Source: Candidatus Zixiibacteriota bacterium (GTDB lineage Bacteria; RBG-13-66-14; B26-G2; WVWN01). Taken from it: a DNA stretch of 5,102 bases. The translations under genes were made by a program, and so were the position numbers. This document shows, piece by piece, positions 5,073-5,102 of this stretch (positions within the stretch are counted from its first letter, which is position 1; every line of letters begins with the position of its first letter). The notes beneath the pieces were generated by a model, which ran no database searches, was not told where the DNA came from, and saw nothing but the letters and a program-made list of their open reading frames with translations. The stretch lies in assembly GCA_030613505.1 (NCBI GenBank), contig JAUWLW010000083.1, positions 1 to 5,102 on the forward strand. Reading direction: 5' to 3'.

Positions 5073-5102
5073 GGCCGGGGGCCGTTTTTTCGCCCCGCCC
5101 CC

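Noticed and set aside
5073-5090. GGCC-GGG-GGCC followed by a T-run on the plus strand, resembling a terminator
   Set aside because: The stem is only 4 bp with a 3-nt loop and a mismatch before the T-run, and no plus-strand gene lies upstream to terminate. It abuts the -35 of the minus-strand promoter.

Overview
The window (GC-rich, roughly 60%) holds a head-to-tail array of six paralogous genes on the plus strand, called P1 to P6 here. A single convergent minus-strand gene sits at the right end. P1 is cut by the left edge of the window. Each complete paralog encodes 222-226 residues: a Sec-type signal peptide ending in AWG or AWA, a short Ala/Pro-rich linker, one Trp/Tyr-rich and probably all-beta domain, and a nearly invariant C-terminal tail PTS[LIV]GRVKALY[YH]. 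I do not recognise a named family. The general pattern resembles secreted jelly-roll-like proteins I associate with uncultivated FCB-group-like phyla, and the tail resembles C-terminal 'GxIKxxF/Y' endings seen in such bacteria. That placement is from memory and is weak. The genome is bacterial: Shine-Dalgarno sites, intrinsic terminators and signal peptides are all clear.

Layout. 1-391: 3' part of P1. 456-1136: P2. 1155-1823: P3. 1892-2560: P4. 2629-3303: P5. P1-P5 are closely spaced (18-68 bp gaps) with no internal terminator, and probably form one transcript that ends at a strong hairpin at 3318-3348. The two gaps flanking P4 are near-identical 68-bp repeats, and the start-to-start period is exactly 737 bp for both P3-P4 and P4-P5. 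3349-3497 is an AT-richer leader with a possible promoter, a small dyad and a GC-rich hairpin. 3498-4172: P6, apparently its own transcription unit, ending at a hairpin (4190-4216) that works in both directions. 4248-4982 (minus): a single-pass membrane protein with a DUF11-like beta domain split by a Pro/Glu-rich insertion, with a good promoter at 5044-5072.

Interpretation. The array looks like an expanding family of exported surface or secreted proteins that diversifies by tandem duplication and perhaps gene conversion. The common export signal, fold core and C-terminal tail are kept while loops and cysteines vary. The tail is kept at the protein level while its codons drift, so it is under protein-level selection and could be a sorting, anchoring or assembly signal. 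The convergent membrane protein has no demonstrated link to the array beyond adjacency and a shared terminator.
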